Source: Flavobacteriales bacterium (GTDB taxonomy: Bacteria; Bacteroidota; Bacteroidia; Flavobacteriales; Flavobacteriaceae). Taken from it: DNA of 33,137 nt. This document shows positions 1 to 7,012 of this stretch, piece after piece. Each line of letters opens with the position of its first letter. Positions within the stretch are counted from its first letter, which is position 1. The position numbers were made by a program, and so were the translations under genes. Location: assembly GCA_004214175.1 (NCBI GenBank), contig SGZH01000015.1:1-33137 (forward strand), read 5' to 3'. Under the pieces are notes generated by a model. The model saw only the letters and a list, made by a program, of their open reading frames with translations. It was not told the DNA's origin and searched no databases.

Positions 1-119
1 TACTAGTTTGTAAAGCCCAATATATATATTAATTAATAACTGGGAAAGAAAGTTAGAATAAATGTTTGAAAGATCCTTAAATTAAATCAATATAAATATT
101 GCAAAAATTTATAGGAATG

Positions 120-150
120 TTTGCGCTGCTCTAAATTGTTGTTATCTTTG
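120..150 (+). promoter_or_regulatory. Bacteroidota-type sigma promoter of tRNA-Met
   Basis: An exact TTTG (120-123) is followed by 19 bases and an exact TAnnTTTG (TATCTTTG, 143-150). This is the -33/-7 consensus known for the primary sigma factor of Bacteroidota. Transcription would start near 156 and give a leader of about 60 bases before the tRNA at 219. Bases 1-119 upstream are AT-rich and hold no gene that I can see. Confidence 0.75.
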
Positions 151-218
151 CCACCGCTAAAAATAGCGAAATAAAACTCTTTTAGCTATCTTTCATTAAA
201 AAGGTGTTTGAGAAATAT

Positions 219-292
219 GGCGAGGTAGCTCAGCTGGTTAGAGCGTCGGATTCATAACCCGGAGGTCACGAGTTCAAGTCTCGTTCTCGCTA
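219..292 (+). tRNA. tRNA-Met (anticodon CAT)
   Basis: The cloverleaf can be drawn by eye. The acceptor stem GGCGAGG pairs with TCTCGCT, with G-U pairs at both ends. The D arm is GCTC/GAGC. The anticodon loop TTCATAA carries CAT at its centre. The T arm is ACGAG-TTCAAGT-CTCGT. The discriminator base is A292, and no CCA is encoded. The first acceptor pair is G-U and not a mismatch, and the D and anticodon arms look elongator-like, but CAT anticodons are also used by initiator and tRNA-Ile2 (lysidine), so the exact isotype is less certain than the tRNA itself. It is a single gene with its own promoter and terminator. Confidence 0.93.
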
Positions 293-297
293 CAAAG

Positions 298-327
298 GAG
301 TAATCAGAAATGGTTACTCTTTTTTTT
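298..327 (+). terminator. Rho-independent terminator of tRNA-Met
   Basis: A 9-bp stem GAGTAATCA/TGGTTACTC (one T-G wobble) closes on a GAAA tetraloop (307-310). A run of eight T follows at 320-327. It begins six bases after the tRNA 3' end. Confidence 0.85.
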
Positions 328-453
328 GCTTTAAACTCAAGTATACAAAGGGATTTAGAAAAAGTAAGAAATAGAAAAGGTAATACAGATAAACAGAATT
401 AAAATCTAATTAATAAATCTTTTACTGAATTAACAGAAGTTGAAGCATTAAGA

Positions 454-579
454 ATGATTGTACATCAAAATGATGTTGCTATTAATATTCAAAATTCAAT
501 AAAAGGTTGGGTTACATTTTTTGGTACAATGTATATATTAACTATTATAGGTTTTATTTTTATTAATATAATATCTTAA
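454..579 (+). CDS. Small single-pass membrane protein (41 aa), uncertain
   Basis: This is a short open frame. From ATG 454 it encodes a polar N-terminal stretch and one hydrophobic segment (about residues 20-41). The frame is open upstream to a stop near 400, and the upstream codons read plausibly (TELTEVEALR before the Met), so a non-ATG start further upstream is possible. It ends 13 bases before the lipoprotein start at 593. I do not recognise a family. Small Bacteroidota proteins with an acidic helix followed by a single membrane helix look like this, but in such AT-rich DNA a chance frame cannot be excluded. The rest of 328-592 holds nothing else I can identify. Confidence 0.35.
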   Translation: MIVHQNDVAINIQNSIKGWVTFFGTMYILTIIGFIFINIIS

Positions 580-592
580 ATAAAACAAAAAG

Positions 593-2368
593 ATGAAGAA
601 ATTAATATACTTATTACTCGCATTGTTAATACTTGCCTGTAGTAGTGATGATGATGGTAATCTTTGTAATTACACTCCTACACTAACTACTACTGAAGTT
701 ACCAATATAACAGAAACAGGTGCAACCTTAAATGGGGAGATAAGTATCGTTTCAGAGAACTGTGATAATCCAAATAATACAGAGCAAGGGTTTGTATATG
801 CAACTACGATACAACCTACTACAGCGAATAATAAAGTTAATGTAAATGGCACAGAAATAAGTACCACATTAGAAAACCTTGAGCCTAATACTACTTTTTA
901 TGCAAGAACTTTTTTAACCAATGATTTGGGTGAGTTTTATGGTAATGAGGTCAGTTTTATAATAAGTGAAGAGCCTATAGATTGTGAAGTGGTGTATTTA
1001 GCAGAAAATGGAATAACTATAAAGGCTTGTGATGATGCTAATGTAGGTGATACGGGAGTGATATATGGAGTTACTTATACGGTAGTAGATGAGGCTATGT
1101 TAAGAGAAATGGTGGATAACGAAGAAGATTTAACTAAAGTAGTGACTACTTTTGTGGCTGATATGAGTGATATGTTTAGTAATGCTGAAGGTTTCAACCA
1201 ACCTATTGGACATTGGGATGTAAGTAATGTTACTGATATGAGTAGTATGTTTGAGAATAGGAAATTTATTAATTCTTTTTTTAATCAAACGATTGGTAAT
1301 TGGGATGTTAGTAATGTAATTGATATGAGTTATATGTTTTTTAGAAATGATGCTTTTAATCAACCTATTGGAGATTGGGATGTGAGTAGTGTAACGAATA
1401 TGGAAGGTATGTTTTTTGATGCTGATGCGTTTAACCAACCGATTGGAAATTGGGATGTTAGTAATGTAACTAATATGTTTGGTATGTTTAGATATGGTAT
1501 TAATTTTAACCAACCTATTGGTAATTGGGATGTGAGTAATGTAACTGATATGTATGGGATGTTTTTTGGAGCTATTACTTTTAATCAACCTATTGGAAAT
1601 TGGGATGTTAGTAATGTAACTAATATGTTTGGTATGTTTGTTAATGCTAGTATTTTTAATCAACCTATTGGAAATTGGGACGTGAGTAATGTAACTGATA
1701 TGTATGGGATGTTTAATGGAGCAAATGCTTTCAACCAACCGATTGGAAATTGGGATGTTAGTAATGTAACTAATATGTTTAGTATGTTTAGTAATGCTGC
1801 TGCTTTCAACCAACCAATCGGAGATTGGAATGTTGGTAATGTAACTAATATGGCTTATATGTTTAATGATACTACTTTTAACCAACCCATTGGTAATTGG
1901 GATGTGAGTAATGTAAATATTATATATAATATTTTTTCAAATTCTTATTTTAACCAGCCTATTGGAGATTGGGATTTGAGTAGTGTAACTAATATCAGCC
2001 GAATGTTTTATAACGCATATAATTTTAACCAACCTATTGAAGATTGGGATGTGAGTAATGTAACTGATATGGGTGGTATGTTTCTTGAAGCTAATGCTTT
2101 TAATCAACCTATTGGAGATTGGGATGTGAGTAGTGTAACTACTACGAGACAAATGTTTGAGAGTGCTGATGCTTTCAACCAACCAATTGGAGATTGGAAT
2201 GTCATTAGTGTGACTAATATGAGAGAGATGTTTGAAAATGCTTCTACCTTTAATCAGGACATAAGCACCTGGAGTGTAGATGTTGTTACTACTTGTTATT
2301 ATTTTAGTGATAATTCACCACTAACAGAAGAAAATAAACCCAACTTTACAAGCTGTGACCCCTTATGA
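593..2368 (+). CDS. DUF285/BspA-like repeat surface lipoprotein
   Basis: This 591-aa protein has a lipoprotein signal peptide with lipobox LILAC and lipidated Cys16, then an SDDDG run of the kind that often marks surface-exposed Bacteroidota lipoproteins. Residues about 30-125 look like a fibronectin-III-like domain (TNITETGATLNGEI). From about residue 201 there are 15 copies of a 25-residue unit centred on FNQPIGxWDVSNVTxM and preceded by MF..A..; this is the DUF285 (PF03382) repeat of BspA-like proteins. The last copy (FNQDISTWSVDVVTTC) has drifted, as capping repeats do. There is no T9SS sorting domain. Known BspA-like repeats mediate adhesion or protein binding; that role here is inference. 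The start at 593 puts the signal peptide in the right place. Confidence 0.9.
   Translation: MKKLIYLLLALLILACSSDDDGNLCNYTPTLTTTEVTNITETGATLNGEISIVSENCDNPNNTEQGFVYATTIQPTTANNKVNVNGTEISTTLENLEPNTTFYARTFLTNDLGEFYGNEVSFIISEEPIDCEVVYLAENGITIKACDDANVGDTGVIYGVTYTVVDEAMLREMVDNEEDLTKVVTTFVADMSDMFSNAEGFNQPIGHWDVSNVTDMSSMFENRKFINSFFNQTIGNWDVSNVIDMSYMFFRNDAFNQPIGDWDVSSVTNMEGMFFDADAFNQPIGNWDVSNVTNMFGMFRYGINFNQPIGNWDVSNVTDMYGMFFGAITFNQPIGNWDVSNVTNMFGMFVNASIFNQPIGNWDVSNVTDMYGMFNGANAFNQPIGNWDVSNVTNMFSMFSNAAAFNQPIGDWNVGNVTNMAYMFNDTTFNQPIGNWDVSNVNIIYNIFSNSYFNQPIGDWDLSSVTNISRMFYNAYNFNQPIEDWDVSNVTDMGGMFLEANAFNQPIGDWDVSSVTTTRQMFESADAFNQPIGDWNVISVTNMREMFENASTFNQDISTWSVDVVTTCYYFSDNSPLTEENKPNFTSCDPL
1193..2296 (+). 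repeat. Tandem 75-bp coding repeat (15 units)
   Basis: Most units are 75 bases (25 codons); the spacing between the first two is 87 bases. Neighbouring units are nearly identical at the DNA level in the core encoding NQPIGNWDVSNVTNM. Units ending NVTNMFGMF and NVTDMYGMF alternate at about 1440-1730, which suggests duplication of two-unit blocks. The repeat also opens long antisense frames that are not genes. Confidence 0.92.
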
Positions 2369-2479
2369 ACCATTAACAGAGCAAATTAAAGAAATATCTA
2401 AGTATTTAGTATTAGTCAAACTTAAACCATAGGCATATCTTATTCTTTTAATTCAGCTATTTCTAAACCTCTTGTTTTT

Positions 2480-2740
2480 CTAATCACACGGAAATTCATT
2501 TGGAGCAATAGTATGATTGGAGTAAGAAGTTTGACCATCACCAACATATGTTAATTGCAAAGCATTTCCTCCACTACTTACAGTACAAGTTATGCTTCCA
2601 GTTGATGTGGGATTTCCATTAGTGTAGATCCCTTCAAGATACAAAACCATACTATCCTCAAGTTCACTTTGAATTGTATAAGTTGCATATCCTATTATTA
2701 TTTCATTACCATCTTTATCATATTCTGTAATTGGTTGTTT
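2480..2740 (-). pseudogene. 3' fragment of a truncated gene (unknown family)
   Basis: On the minus strand an 86-codon frame with protein-like composition ends at the TAG at 2480-2482. Its last residues are APNEFPCD. It has no start: the frame meets a TAA at 2741-2743, next to a run of A/T that abuts the end of the phzF-like gene. The text (GYATYTIQSELEDSM, VLYLEGIYTNGNPTSTG, SGGNALQLTYVGDGQ) reads like the C-terminus of a secreted beta-rich protein, but I cannot name the family. Its 5' part appears to be lost where the G+C-rich gene pair begins. The other bases of 2369-2750 hold no further gene that I can support. Confidence 0.55.
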
Positions 2741-2750
2741 TTAAAAAAAA

Positions 2751-3539
2751 TTATTCCGTCCACAAAGTTCCTATTGCATAGGTTCGGGCCTGACCTAACA
2801 ACAATACCTGATCGCCTAAAAGACTGCATTTTAAAACCCCACCGCGTTGTGAACGTTGCTTTGCATCCAGTTCCTTTTTTTGGAGCCGTTCTGCCCAAAA
2901 AGGTACCAACGAACAGTGAGCCGATCCGGTAACAGGATCTTCTAAAATAGTGGCTTGTGGGGTAAAAAATCGTGATACAAAATCGCAATGGTCCCCTTTT
3001 GCTGTGACCACCAACCCACCCGGATCCAGATTGATTTGATCGAGCTGAGCTCGGTTAATTTGAAGGTCCAAAATTTCCTGTTCGTTTTGATAAACCAGCA
3101 CATAATCCCGAGCTTTATAAACTTCCTGGGGAGCAATACTCAGTGCCTTTTTAATTGGATTGGGAAGTGGAGCAGGAACAGGCATTCTTGCAGGAAGTTC
3201 CATTTGGTAAGCATCTTTTGTAGCAGTTACACGAAGCAGCCCACTCTTAGTTTTAAAAAGAAAGTGAGGTCGAGAATCTTTTAAAAGAGTTTTTAAACAA
3301 TGTGCAGTCGCAAGGGTGGCATGGCCACAAAGATCCATCTCGATGTCTGGGGTAAACCAACGCAGGTGAAAACTAGCGTCTTCTTCTACAAAAAAAGCGG
3401 TTTCTGGTACTGCATTTTCTTTAGCAATTTTTAACAAGAGTTTATCGGGCAACCAACACTCTAAGGGGACTACACAGGCGGGATTTCCTTTAAAAAGGGT
3501 ATCAGTAAAAGCATCGATTTGATAAAAGCGGAGTTCCAT
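2751..3539 (-). CDS. PhzF-family isomerase-like protein
   Basis: This 262-aa protein matches the PhzF fold along its whole length. It opens with the family signature QIDAFTDTLFKGNPACVV (8-25). PETAFFV (45-51) carries Glu46, the position of the catalytic Glu of PhzF. CGHATLATAH (71-80) is the middle signature, and EDPVTGSAH (200-208) ends the second half. Most PhzF-like proteins outside phenazine operons have unknown substrates. No phenazine genes are present, so a role in phenazine synthesis is not claimed. It starts 3 bases after the upstream hydrolase stop, so the two are cotranscribed. The G+C content is clearly raised (32 of 60 bases at 2881-2940), which suggests recent arrival from a richer genome. 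Confidence 0.88.
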   Translation of the reverse strand: MELRFYQIDAFTDTLFKGNPACVVPLECWLPDKLLLKIAKENAVPETAFFVEEDASFHLRWFTPDIEMDLCGHATLATAHCLKTLLKDSRPHFLFKTKSGLLRVTATKDAYQMELPARMPVPAPLPNPIKKALSIAPQEVYKARDYVLVYQNEQEILDLQINRAQLDQINLDPGGLVVTAKGDHCDFVSRFFTPQATILEDPVTGSAHCSLVPFWAERLQKKELDAKQRSQRGGVLKCSLLGDQVLLLGQARTYAIGTLWTE

Positions 3540-3542
3540 AAA

Positions 3543-4499
3543 TTATTTGCTGGGAAGGTTTAAAAATTGTAGTACTGGTTCGATGCTTCGCTCAGGGTCT
3601 TCCTCCATGGGTACATGTCCTAAATTATCGAAAACCACCAGGGTGCTGTTGGGGAGATCTTTATGAAACTGCTGCGCCACCTCCAAAGGGATTAATCGAT
3701 CCTCAGCGCCCCATAAAATAAGGGTCGCCTGTTGGACCCCCGTTACTTTTTCCCTAGAAAAAGGGGCTGATGGAGTATTGAGTTTATCTACAAAGGCCTG
3801 CCGGTTACCCGATCGAAGGGTGAGTTCAAAATAACGATTGATTACTTCCGGTGATACTTTTTGAGGATCGGCGTAAACATTTTTAACACTGGAGGCCGCA
3901 ACAAAGCGAGGCGTGATAAAAGTAAAGATTTGTTTTACCACCGGTAGTTGCGCTAACTGAAAAGCGATAGGAATACTATTGGAACCTGTTGGATAGCCAG
4001 AGGCATCGATTAAAATTAGCCGGTCGACCCGATCGGGATAAGCACTCGTATAGTTCCAAGCGATTTTTCCCCCTAAAGAGTTTCCGGCCAAAACACAGTA
4101 CTCAACTCCCAGTTCTTGTAAAAAGGCTGCAATAAATTCGACATAATGTTGGGTGCTATAATTACGATCCATAAAAGGCCCCGTAAGCCCATAGGCCGGT
4201 AAATCCATACGGAGTACCCGTCGATAGTTCGACAATGAGTCCGTCCAGTCATCAAAGGTGTGTAAACTAGCTCCGGTTCCATGAATCAATACAATAGGAA
4301 TGGAATCGGTCTTGGGCCCTTCATCGCGATAATGCACCTCCATTCCCTCCAAGTTTAAAAATTGTGAATTGTTATTTGCATAGGTTTCTTTGAGGGTTTC
4401 CAGAGGAATATCTTGGTATCCAAAAAGAATCACAAGCACCCCCATTAATATCCCAAAAACCATAATAATTAGAAGTACCATTTTTTTTAAAAACTTCAT
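3543..4499 (-). CDS. Membrane-anchored alpha/beta hydrolase
   Basis: This 318-aa protein has an N-terminal hydrophobic anchor (about 7-27) followed by an alpha/beta-hydrolase domain. HGTGAS (73-78) is the oxyanion-loop signature. GNSLGG contains the nucleophile Ser141. WGAEDRLIP contains Asp267 and LGHVPMEED contains His295, which completes the triad. The domain most resembles the haloalkane dehalogenase/MhpC-type group, but a Ser nucleophile points to an esterase or C-C hydrolase and not a dehalogenase. The substrate is unknown. It lies 15 bases downstream of the PETase-like gene and 3 bases upstream of the phzF-like gene. Its G+C is high (29 of 60 bases at 3601-3660), unlike most of the window. 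Confidence 0.88.
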   Translation of the reverse strand: MKFLKKMVLLIIMVFGILMGVLVILFGYQDIPLETLKETYANNNSQFLNLEGMEVHYRDEGPKTDSIPIVLIHGTGASLHTFDDWTDSLSNYRRVLRMDLPAYGLTGPFMDRNYSTQHYVEFIAAFLQELGVEYCVLAGNSLGGKIAWNYTSAYPDRVDRLILIDASGYPTGSNSIPIAFQLAQLPVVKQIFTFITPRFVAASSVKNVYADPQKVSPEVINRYFELTLRSGNRQAFVDKLNTPSAPFSREKVTGVQQATLILWGAEDRLIPLEVAQQFHKDLPNSTLVVFDNLGHVPMEEDPERSIEPVLQFLNLPSK

Positions 4500-4514
4500 T
4501 TAAAAACTTGAAAT

Positions 4515-5612
4515 TTAATTTGTTTTAATTAATTTAATAACTTGATTGTCAACATTTAAGTAGTATATACCTAAAGCATAAGTTGATAAATCAATATAGG
4601 GCTGAGAATTACTTAATTGTCCACTTTGTAAGCGCTGGCCATAGGGTGAATAAAGTTCAAAATTTAGTTCTTGAACAATCTCAAAATACACCCGATCTTG
4701 AGTTGGGTTAGGATAATAATTAAGTGCAAGTTCTGGGCTGTTATTAGCCAACAATTCGCAAATAAAATCTTGTTCTACCTTCGAGGCCGCCGGTGGATCT
4801 ACCAATAAATTATCTGTTAATAATGGGCAATAACAATCGTTTTGCTCTACATACAATTTTAACCAAGATAAGGCAATTTTACCAACCGAGTAGTCACCTC
4901 CAGTTGGCGAATTAGCAACCGAATGATCTCCATTTTCAACTTCAAATAATAATTTATTGGTGCTTACAGGAGTCGCTTCGTAGTGTAAATCTGCATGTAA
5001 AAAAGGAGGGGCTACCGTATCGTCTTGTCCACTAAATATAAGCGCAGCACTGTCATGGTTAAAATTGGGGTTTGGAAGCCAAGGACACAAAGCTACCACT
5101 CCAGCGATAGTTGGATCCAACACGGCTGCTCTTTGAGCACCACCACCACCCATAGACCAACCACTAACCGCCATTTGTTCTAGATTAAGATCACCCAGCA
5201 ATGGCGATGCAGGTCGGATATTTTCTTGCTTTATGGTTTCCAAGGCATCAATGAGCGCATAGGCTCTAGCCTCTGGAAAATCTATCGGGGAATTAGTTCC
5301 TATAATAATGGTAACGATACCGTGTGATGCGTAAAAAGGGCCCCATGCCTCTACACTGGAGGGTGCTGAGACAAAACCTGGAACAATAGCAATGCTTGCA
5401 TAGGGAGGAATTCCGTTAGTAGGATAATAGATTGTGGCACCATTATAATCAGGCCCATTTCGAATGCCATCCTCCTCGTTGAGAGCTGCTACTGAATAAG
5501 GTCCCGGAATGCTGAGGCTTTCTAAAGTCACCTCCTCGCATTGTCCATAAACCGAATGGAACATCAGTGACATTAAAAAAATAAATAAATTGACTAGGTA
5601 TTTTTTTTTCAT
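4515..5612 (-). CDS. PETase-like secreted polyester hydrolase with T9SS sorting domain
   Basis: This 365-aa protein has a signal peptide (cut near residue 23), a dienelactone-hydrolase/cutinase-like domain (about 50-265) and a C-terminal T9SS type A sorting domain (about 297-365, opening NYYPNPTQDRVYF). The catalytic domain follows Ideonella PETase closely. PGF (78-80) places Phe80 where PETase has Tyr87. GWSMGGGG (151-158) holds Ser153 and Met154. PW at 177-178 places Trp178 at the Trp185 position. DDTVAP gives Asp198 and DHSVAN gives His230. Ser231 follows the His, as in PETase. Both cysteines of the PETase-specific disulfide near the active site are absent. Established relatives in Bacteroidota are PET27 and PET30, which also carry this sorting domain and hydrolyse PET. 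Activity on polyester is inference; a natural ester polymer such as cutin or PHA, or a lipid, is equally possible. Confidence 0.88.
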   Translation of the reverse strand: MKKKYLVNLFIFLMSLMFHSVYGQCEEVTLESLSIPGPYSVAALNEEDGIRNGPDYNGATIYYPTNGIPPYASIAIVPGFVSAPSSVEAWGPFYASHGIVTIIIGTNSPIDFPEARAYALIDALETIKQENIRPASPLLGDLNLEQMAVSGWSMGGGGAQRAAVLDPTIAGVVALCPWLPNPNFNHDSAALIFSGQDDTVAPPFLHADLHYEATPVSTNKLLFEVENGDHSVANSPTGGDYSVGKIALSWLKLYVEQNDCYCPLLTDNLLVDPPAASKVEQDFICELLANNSPELALNYYPNPTQDRVYFEIVQELNFELYSPYGQRLQSGQLSNSQPYIDLSTYALGIYYLNVDNQVIKLIKTN

Positions 5613-5715
5613 TAAATAGCGGTATTATCAGGTTTTATTAACAATTAATACAAGATACTATTATTTTTAAATTTATCGTTTTATAAAAATAAATTTTCTC
5701 TCACCACAACTCTTT

Positions 5716-6687
5716 TTAAAGCGGAAACCTTTCGTGTATACGTCCTATCTTAAAACCAAGTGCCAAGACATTTTTACTGGCTTCACTCTCCCTATTTAAT
5801 AAAGGATTGGTATGATTAAAATGAGTAAATATCACCCTAGCACGCTGCTCTATAGAAATGTCTTTTAAAGCTTCCATAGTCTCTAATACAGACGGATGAG
5901 GAATTTGTGTCATATCTCGATTCCCCAATTCTTTAGCACTATAAAAAGTAGCATCTAAAAAGGCGTAATCTACTTTTTTTAGTTCTGTTTTAAGGTCCAA
6001 CTCCCATTGATTCCATTTATCAATATCTGGAATAAATAAGGCTTTCTTATTGGGCCCTTCAATTAAGTAACCTACAGTCTCTGAATATTCGTCGCGATGT
6101 GGAACTATAAAAGGAGTGACTTGTAGTGATGGTGATAAAGAAATTGCTTGGTTGGCAACTAAAGATTGGATCTGTATATTACGATTAGCTACCAACTGGC
6201 TCCAAGGACCATTATTGCTTAAAAAGGAACTCATTTTAGGCATGGCAAAAACCGATATTTCACTAGCATTAACAGCTTCTTTACCCAGATACATCAATCC
6301 AGTATAGTGCCCAATGTGTGCATGTGTTAAAAAAATACCATCCACGATACTAGAGGGTGCAATCTTAGAAGCTTTTTTAAGAGCATGTAGCTGTGAACTG
6401 ATATCGGGAGTGGCATCAAAAATATATTTTTTTTGAGTATTAAAATCTAACAAACCCAAAGAGCTTACTTTCCTAGATGAATTAGCTTGCTCAAACAAAC
6501 CTTGACAACATTTTTTGTTGCAGTTTAATTGTGGAGCCCCTGCATCTTGAAGAGTTCCTAGTAAAATTAAAGAAACTCCTACCCCCTTAGTTGTTGTAGA
6601 TATCTCATTTGGATGGGATTCCTTATTTATCTTTTTTTCTTGACAAGAAAAAAAAACGAGTACCATAACTAAATAAAGAAATCGCAT
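5716..6687 (-). CDS. PqqB-like metallo-beta-lactamase-fold lipoprotein
   Basis: This 323-aa protein has a lipoprotein signal (VFFSC, Cys15). The mature part begins with ILLGTLQDAGAPQLNCNKKC, the PqqB-like opening with a Cys cluster (56, 60, 61). THAHIGHYTGL (121-131) is the metal-binding HxHxxH of MBL-fold hydrolases in its PqqB form. Later DATFYSAKEL and FTHFNHTNPLL supply the further Asp and His ligands. PqqB proper acts in PQQ synthesis in the cytoplasm, but here there is no pqqA, C, D or E, and the protein is predicted to be lipid-anchored outside the inner membrane. It is therefore a paralogue with another hydrolase or oxygenase role, substrate unknown. It is transcribed away from the HAD remnant. 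Confidence 0.85.
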   Translation of the reverse strand: MRFLYLVMVLVFFSCQEKKINKESHPNEISTTTKGVGVSLILLGTLQDAGAPQLNCNKKCCQGLFEQANSSRKVSSLGLLDFNTQKKYIFDATPDISSQLHALKKASKIAPSSIVDGIFLTHAHIGHYTGLMYLGKEAVNASEISVFAMPKMSSFLSNNGPWSQLVANRNIQIQSLVANQAISLSPSLQVTPFIVPHRDEYSETVGYLIEGPNKKALFIPDIDKWNQWELDLKTELKKVDYAFLDATFYSAKELGNRDMTQIPHPSVLETMEALKDISIEQRARVIFTHFNHTNPLLNRESEASKNVLALGFKIGRIHERFPL

Positions 6688-6767
6688 TGGTTTTATATTG
6701 GAGCGTTTAAAAGGTTAATTTTTATAGTAACTGTTTATTAATATAAAGATAATGAAACATAATTTAA

Positions 6768-6986
6768 TTCATTATCAAGGTTGCAAAGGTAAGTGGTTAC
6801 GATCAAAAATACTGCGTTGTTATTGAGGATTCAACTAATGGAATAGCTGCTGCAAATGCTGCAGGTATTTACTGTATTGGTTTTAAAAGTCCACATTCTA
6901 AAAATCAAGACTATACAAAAGCTTCCAAGATTATTACTAATTTTTCTGAAATCAGCTATCACAAATTGCAGGCATTAAAAAATTAG
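6768..6986 (+). pseudogene. 3' remnant of a HAD-family phosphatase/phosphomutase
   Basis: The plus frame 6768-6986 has no start codon and begins just after a TAA at 6765. From VAKVSGYDQKYCVVIEDS onward it reads as the C-terminal third of a HAD subfamily IA (beta-phosphoglucomutase-like) protein. IEDSTNGIAAANAAG is HAD motif IV with its conserved acidic residue, and CIGFKSPHS follows as in the family. Motifs I-III and the nucleophile Asp are missing, so it cannot be active. The intact ancestor probably stood upstream of the SDR gene at 7013, 26 bases away. The rest of 6688-7012 holds only leader sequence for the divergent MBL gene. Confidence 0.8.
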
Positions 6987-7012
6987 TAATTTGCTTATCT
7001 TTAAACCTACGA

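Noticed and set aside
1130-2182. Long antisense open frames under the repeat lipoprotein
   Set aside because: They mirror the 75-bp repeat on the opposite strand, have no signal or domain, and break where the repeat drifts.
2364-2432. A 22-codon trace YEPLTEQIKEIS... in another frame just after the repeat lipoprotein
   Set aside because: Too short and without a recognisable family to call a gene remnant.
2751-3539. Phenazine biosynthesis gene
   Set aside because: The protein is only PhzF-like and no other phz gene is present; most such homologues have other roles.
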